DNA of 64,000 nt from Bradyrhizobium sp. AUGA SZCCT0176 (GTDB lineage Bacteria > Pseudomonadota > Alphaproteobacteria > Rhizobiales > Xanthobacteraceae): the NCBI RefSeq assembly GCF_018130145.1, contig NZ_JAFCMB010000002.1, forward strand, positions 186,001 to 250,000, written 5' to 3'. Below, one piece after another: positions 60,400-64,000 of this stretch. Made by a program: the position numbers and the translations under genes. The notes under the pieces were generated by a model. That model searched no databases and was not told the origin of the DNA. It saw nothing but the letters and a program-made list of their open reading frames with translations. Within the stretch, counting starts at the first letter, position 1. Every line of letters begins with the position of its first letter.

Positions 60400-60831
60400 A
60401 TGGTGATCAAAGCCGCCGATATGTTGATCGCACGACGCGCCGACACCCGCGCGAGGGCGGATTTTGCTACCTGGAGAATGCTCGCCAAGCTTAATGGCGC
60501 TTCCGCCCTGCCCGCCGAGGCGCAAGGTTTTCTCGTCAGCTACAAGCAGCTGCTTGAGAAGATGACGGATGCGGATGCTTCCGAGGCTACCATCCAGCTC
60601 ATGTACAAGAGCTATTATGCGGAGATGGGCGGCGCCGGAACCGCACCGGAAATCCCAGCGCGATCCAGCGATCCCGCCGCCGACACCGGCAACGTCACCG
60701 CCTTTCGCAGGCCGCCTGCCAAGCCAAAGGTCGCCGCATCAGGACCACAGGCAAAACCGCGTCTTCCGGTGGCGCTGATCTTTGCGTGCCTTGTCGTCGT
60801 CTATGTCGGCATCCGCTATTACTGGCGATAG
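60400..60831 (+). CDS. Hypothetical C-terminally membrane-anchored protein
   Basis: Protein of 143 residues not matched to a family. Charged N-terminal helical domain (residues 1-85: IARRADTRARADFATWRMLAKLN, KQLLEKMTDADASEATIQLMYKSYYAEMGG), a Pro/Ala-rich linker, and a C-terminal hydrophobic segment (LPVALIFACLVVVYVGIRYYW). AAGGAGGAG lies at 60379-60387. Orientation with a cytoplasmic head and a tail anchor is likely. It starts 45 bases after the M50 gene; a functional link is possible but not shown. Confidence 0.7.
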   Translation: MVIKAADMLIARRADTRARADFATWRMLAKLNGASALPAEAQGFLVSYKQLLEKMTDADASEATIQLMYKSYYAEMGGAGTAPEIPARSSDPAADTGNVTAFRRPPAKPKVAASGPQAKPRLPVALIFACLVVVYVGIRYYWR

Positions 60832-60856
60832 CCCGACCCTCGCGCAAGAAAGCGAA

Positions 60857-61060
60857 ATGAGCAACGACGCAGATCCGCTTGCACAGTTCGGGATCGACGC
60901 GGTCGATCTCAGATGGACGTTGCGGGACATTGCCGGAAGGCGATCGTTCAACAAGGATCATTTGGCGAAGCTGATCGAGCTTGGCCTCGTCGCAATGCGC
61001 GGAGACGCTCCGTACCTGACGCCAATCGGGCAGAATGCGGCATGGGGGAAAGAGAGCTGA
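60857..61060 (+). CDS. Small hypothetical protein, possible winged-helix-like
   Basis: Protein of 67 residues, SNDADPLAQFGIDAVDLRWTLRDIAGRRSFNKDHLAKLIELGLVAMRGDAPYLTPIGQNAAWG. The alternating helix pattern with D-L-x-W-T-L and I-E-L-G-L-V resembles a small HTH-like fold, and PYLTPIGQNAA is reminiscent of winged-helix ends. The ATG at 60857 is preferred over a 25-codon longer frame because AAGAAAGCG precedes it. It starts 25 bases after the previous ORF. No family recognised. Confidence 0.6.
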   Translation: MSNDADPLAQFGIDAVDLRWTLRDIAGRRSFNKDHLAKLIELGLVAMRGDAPYLTPIGQNAAWGKES

Positions 61061-61404
61061 CCGTGGCGCCGCATACGGTTGCAGGCGTAACGCGTGATTG
61101 CTGGATGACGGTGACCTTCGCTGCCGTACGATGCCTCCGAGCTACGGCTTTCTATTCCTGGGCGGGATGATTTTGAATCTGGCGCTGATCGACGCGATAC
61201 GTCTTCGCGACATTTTCGCGTTTCAGTGGCATGCAGCGCCGGCGCGTGCGCCGAATTCACCGCGGCATGGAATATTCCCTTCACGAACGATCCATCGCAA
61301 CAGCTAGGCGGCGAACACGATGCGGGGCATAATGGCTCGGCGAGTTTTGCAAACATTCAAAATATCCTTGCAAAAATATCCTTGAACGATTCCTTGGAGG
61401 GGAA
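61061..61404. other. Intergenic region, 344 bases, no gene seen
   Basis: Holds the promoter region of the binding-protein gene and the 12-base direct repeat at 61359-61384. An open plus-strand frame of 69 codons (61098-61307) has no recognisable domain. No tRNA or hairpin terminator was seen. Confidence 0.5.
61359..61384. repeat. Tandem 12-base direct repeat upstream of binding-protein gene
   Basis: AAAATATCCTTG occurs at 61359-61370 and again at 61373-61384, two bases apart. It lies 21-46 bases upstream of the ATG at 61405 in AT-rich sequence, so it may mark regulator sites or a slipped duplication near the promoter. Confidence 0.7.
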
Positions 61405-62625
61405 ATGAAGCGATCCATTGCAGCTTTGGTGATGACCACGAGCCTGGTATTTGCAGGGGGAGCGTTTGCGCAAACGCTCGACAAGGTCGTCAAGGTCGGA
61501 AGCCTCGGAGATCAATCCGGCCTCTATGCCGACATCGGCGGCCCCGGCTCCAGCGTCGCCGCGCAGATGGCGATCGATGATTCCGGTTTGCTGGCGAAAG
61601 GCTGGAAGATCGAACTGATCTCGGCGGATCACCAGAACAAGCCTGATGTCGGCGTCAACATCGGCAAGCAGTGGATCGACGTCGAGAAGGTCGACGTGTT
61701 CGTCGATCTCGCCAGCTCCGGCGTTGGCCTTGCGATCTCAAACCTTGCCAAGGACAAGAACGTCGTCAATTTGAACTCCGGTTCGGCGTCGTCGGACCTG
61801 ACCGGCGCGCAATGCTCGCCGAACACGATTCACTGGGTCTACGACACCTGGATGCTGGCCAACGGCACCGGCAAGGCGCTGGTCAAGTCGGGCGGCGACA
61901 GCTGGTTCTTCCTGACGGCGGACTACGCCTTCGGTCACGCGCTCGAACGCGATACGGCGGCGGTCGTCACCGCCAATGGCGGCAAGGTGCTCGGCGGCGT
62001 CAAGCATCCGCTCAACAATGCCGACTTCTCCTCTTTCCTGCTGCAGGCGCAGAGCTCGAAGGCGAAGATCATCGGCCTTGCCAATGCCGGCGGCGACACC
62101 ACCAACTCGATCAAGCAGGCGGCGGAGTTCGGCATCGTCTCCGGCGGGCAGAAGCTCGCGGGCATGCTGATGTTCATCACCGACGTTCATGCGCTCGGGC
62201 TGAAGGTCGCGCAGGGCCTGAACTTCACCGAGACGTTCTATTGGGACGCCAACGACAAGACCCGCGCGTTCACCAAGCGCTTCAATGAAAAGCACAAGAA
62301 GGGCCCGCCCACCATGGTGCAGGCCGGCGTCTATTCCTCGCTGATCCATTACTTCAAGGCACTGGAAGCGCTCGGCGGCAACCCGCATGACGGCCGCGCG
62401 GTGGTCGCCAAGATGAAGGAAATGCCGACCGACGACGACCTGTTTGGCAAGGGCACGGTCCGTGCCGATGGACGCAAGATCCATCCGGCCTATCTGTTCG
62501 AGGTGAAGAAGCCGGCGGATTCGAAATATCCGTGGGACTATTACAACCTCGTCGCCACCATCCCGGCCGAGGAAGCCTTCATTCCACTCGACAAGAGCGT
62601 CTGCCCGATGCTGAAGAAGACCTGA
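61405..62625 (+). CDS. Branched-chain amino acid-type ABC transporter substrate-binding protein
   Basis: Periplasmic LIV-type binding protein of 406 residues with a signal peptide (MKRSIAALVMTTSLVFAGGAFAQ). VGSLGDQSGLYADIGGPGSSVAAQMAIDDS is the usual ligand-side start and the protein continues as a type I periplasmic-binding fold. TTGGAGGGG precedes the ATG. No LIV permease or ATPase is encoded within the window, so it is an orphan binding protein; ligand (amino acid, amide or other) not known. Ends at a strong terminator. Confidence 0.92.
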   Translation: MKRSIAALVMTTSLVFAGGAFAQTLDKVVKVGSLGDQSGLYADIGGPGSSVAAQMAIDDSGLLAKGWKIELISADHQNKPDVGVNIGKQWIDVEKVDVFVDLASSGVGLAISNLAKDKNVVNLNSGSASSDLTGAQCSPNTIHWVYDTWMLANGTGKALVKSGGDSWFFLTADYAFGHALERDTAAVVTANGGKVLGGVKHPLNNADFSSFLLQAQSSKAKIIGLANAGGDTTNSIKQAAEFGIVSGGQKLAGMLMFITDVHALGLKVAQGLNFTETFYWDANDKTRAFTKRFNEKHKKGPPTMVQAGVYSSLIHYFKALEALGGNPHDGRAVVAKMKEMPTDDDLFGKGTVRADGRKIHPAYLFEVKKPADSKYPWDYYNLVATIPAEEAFIPLDKSVCPMLKKT

Positions 62626-62647
62626 TCCGGCGGATCGTCCAAAGTGC

Positions 62648-62678
62648 AAAATGCCGGCGAGCGATCGCCGGCATTTTT
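62648..62678 (+). terminator. Intrinsic terminator after the binding-protein gene
   Basis: ATGCCGGCGA (62651-62660) and TCGCCGGCAT (62665-62674) are perfect 10-base arms around a GCGA tetraloop, followed by TTTT and preceded by AAA. It lies 25 bases after the stop codon. Confidence 0.9.
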
Positions 62679-62764
62679 GTTGGGCGATCGGTTCGATCCC
62701 TTCCCTCGCGACGGCGTCCATCGCAAGATATTCTGATTCTATTTTCAAACAGCTAACCCTATTC

Positions 62765-62902
62765 GTCGTCCCGGCGAACGCAGATGCGCAATTGCGCATC
62801 GGGGGACCCATACCGCGTGATCTCTCGGTGAAGGCTCGGTAGCAGAGACCATCCGCAAAACTTCCTCCTGTGGTTATGGGTCCCGGCTCAAGGCCGGGAC
62901 GA
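62765..62902. repeat. Intergenic palindromic repeat, CGTCGTCCCGGC...GGCCGGGACGACAG type
   Basis: CGTCGTCCCGGC with GGGGGACCCATA on the left and TATGGGTCCCGGC with CCGGGACGACAG on the right. Contains a GATGCGCAATTGCGCATC palindrome. Fourth copy of this family in the window. Confidence 0.85.
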
Positions 62903-62929
62903 CAGCGGTGTTTGTCATTGCACCATCAT

Positions 62930-63410
62930 CCAAACGCGACTTCGCGATCTCGCGACGCATTGCGCCCGAGCTTTGCCAGAAATTCCTTGCCCTCGAAGAC
63001 AGAGGGCGCAGGGAAGACCGGGTGCGCGCTGCACCCGCGGTCTCGCGTGCGGTTTGCACAAAACAAGGTGCACACGAGCATACAGGTCCAGCGGAGAACA
63101 CCCGGCCTTCCCTGCGCAATGGCTTTACGGCTTATGCCGTGCTCTCCCCGGAGACGAGTTCTTGGTTGACTCCGTCGCTGCCGTTCCCGCTTGCGCTTCT
63201 CCGACAGCTTGACGCCTGCCACGGGCGCCAGGACCACACGGTTTTGCCGTACGCTTATCCACGCCGTCGTCGAGGCGCAAACCAGCGTCCACCGCAACCC
63301 GTCCAACGTCCGTGACGACGGCCGACGCCCTTCTGACCAGGACGGGATGGCCAAACATATGCCTCTGATTTGGATTCTGGTAAACAGAAATCTTTTTTAC
63401 TTCAGGGCTT
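62930..63410. repeat. Dispersed-repeat-like region often misread as a gene
   Basis: Several overlapping frames here (for example coding AHTSIQVQRRTPGLP or AHEHTGPAENTRPSLRNG) match sequences I recall as recurrent false proteins in Bradyrhizobium genomes. No frame has a start, ribosome-binding site and domain structure expected of a gene. I treat it as a dispersed repeat; identification is from memory and unverified by search. Confidence 0.5.
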
Positions 63411-63766
63411 GACATGATTTCCGACTATCAGAACTGATTTGCCCGTCGGGTTGATTTGTCGCACCCGGGCCGCAAAATAGCGCTTGCTCGCGAAGCGACG
63501 CAGCAACCTCGCTCTGACCTCAGAATACACACTAGAGAGGATCAACGACAGTCTGCGAATGGTGCGGCGCGTGTCCGGTGATTCCCGCTGAGCGGACGTC
63601 GACCGGCATGCCGGAAGCGACGCGAACGACCCAAACCGGAAACCGAGCGTCCAATCATCGCTGATGAACCATTTGTTCTGCGACCCGACTAAAGGACAAA
63701 TGAACGTCCGGAGAATGGCGGTCGGTTGTTCCGGCTGCTGCGACCAACGTGCGGAGACCACGTGCG
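63411..63766. other. Intergenic stretch with no gene recognised
   Basis: 356 bases between the repeat-like block and the next ORF. Open frames exist on both strands but none has a domain, good start site or codon bias. It may contain the promoter of the truncated gene at 63767. Confidence 0.4.
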
Positions 63767-64000
63767 ATGCAGATGCGCTTCTCAACATACCGGTTGTTAG
63801 CTTGCATGGCCGTGGTGGTTCTCGCCGGGTTGCCGAGAGTGGCCGCCGCAGCCGCAGACGAGTTGGATTTCTGCATAAAGCTGTCAGATGACCTCGCGGT
63901 CACAGGGTGCTCGCGCGCCATCGACTCGCAACAATACACGGGTCGAAGCCTTGCGCGGCTGCATACGCGTCGCGGCGGGGCGTACCAGGCACAGGGTGAC
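63767..64000 (+). CDS. Secreted TPR/Sel1-like protein, 3' truncated by window edge
   Basis: Open frame of 78 codons running off the right edge. ATG at 63767 gives a signal peptide (RFSTYRLLACMAVVVLAGLPRVAAAAA) and then DELDFCIKLSDDLAVTGCSRAIDSQQYTGRSLARLHTRRGGAYQAQGD, which has the spacing and Cys-containing start of the TPR-containing periplasmic proteins common in Bradyrhizobium. Probably a first TPR unit. Ribosome-binding site is weak (GTGCG-), so the start may lie two codons later (63773). Confidence 0.6.
   Translation, partial: MQMRFSTYRLLACMAVVVLAGLPRVAAAAADELDFCIKLSDDLAVTGCSRAIDSQQYTGRSLARLHTRRGGAYQAQGD

Noticed and set aside
61098..61307. 69-codon plus-strand frame
   Set aside because: No ribosome-binding site, domain or consistent hydrophobicity; treated as non-coding.
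62870..63315. Overlapping frames that look like small proteins
   Set aside because: Recalled as recurrent false genes in related genomes; no start site and no domain.
63402..63788. 128-codon minus-strand frame
   Set aside because: No domain, Arg/Ser-rich, and it overlaps the start of the truncated TPR-like gene.
1..64000. tRNA, rRNA, CRISPR array or prophage
   Set aside because: No cloverleaf-like run, regular spaced repeat array, integrase or phage structural gene was recognised by eye; a tRNAscan or CRISPR finder run would be decisive.

Overview
The window looks like chromosome of a Bradyrhizobium-type alphaproteobacterium. The evidence is high GC with strong third-position GC bias, many CoA-ester catabolic genes, TRAP and ABC importers, single-copy regulators of the LysR, TetR, IclR and LacI families, and at least a dozen intergenic palindromic repeats of kinds that recur in that group. 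The genus assignment rests on remembered gene content and repeat types, not on a search. No rRNA, tRNA, CRISPR array, phage or insertion sequence was recognised. Both ends cut genes: an ABC-F ATPase lacks its N-terminus on the left, and a secreted Sel1/TPR-like protein runs off the right edge.

Layout. 1-4.0 kb: ABC-F ATPase, a metal-dependent PLP enzyme of the D-threonine aldolase/D-serine dehydratase fold, and a BaiN/HI0933-type flavoprotein. 4.1-12.1 kb, minus strand: a valine-degradation run (mmsA, isobutyryl-CoA-type dehydrogenase, 3-hydroxyisobutyryl-CoA hydrolase, mmsB) continuing into an acyl-CoA synthetase, a MaoC hydratase and a hydroxyacyl-CoA-type SDR, with a divergent LysR regulator. 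13.2-23.5 kb: TetR plus thioesterase, two crotonases, a SolA-like flavin oxidase, a PHBH-fold monooxygenase paired with a DUF2783-like small protein, a thiolase, an MFS carrier and an OprB-like porin. 23.6-26.9 kb: a CorA/ZntB-type channel, an acetoacetate decarboxylase-family protein and a patatin-like hydrolase.

27-35.4 kb: a carboxyltransferase, an IclR regulator, a 73-residue biotin carrier, a TAXI-type TRAP importer and a three-domain glutaminase-STAS-cyclic-nucleotide-binding protein. 35.4-41.3 kb: Tex, an Hsp70-like ATPase whose ribosome-binding site lies in a hairpin, a methyltransferase, NTF2-like and AhpD-like proteins and a 33-residue membrane ORF. 41.5-46.9 kb, minus strand: an acyl-CoA module (Zn-ribbon/OB protein, SCP2-type thiolase, acyl-CoA dehydrogenase, class III CoA transferase, second thiolase).

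47-59.2 kb: a sugar-acid uptake and catabolism locus. Minus strand: KDPG-type aldolase, PfkB kinase, DenD-like dehydrogenase and a complete CUT1 ABC importer. Plus strand: LacI regulator, IlvD/Edd dehydratase and two SDRs. Near-identical palindromes (TGGTAGCGCTGTC core) lie upstream of lacI/importer and upstream of the dehydratase, tying the two halves together. 59.2-64 kb: a GFA protein, an M50 site-2 protease homologue, two small hypotheticals, an orphan branched-chain-amino-acid-type binding protein with a clear terminator, then about 1.1 kb of repeat-rich non-coding DNA and the truncated TPR-like gene.

The most interesting places are the carboxylase/TRAP/glutaminase block, the hairpin before the Hsp70-like gene, and the sugar-acid locus with DenD but none of its usual partners.
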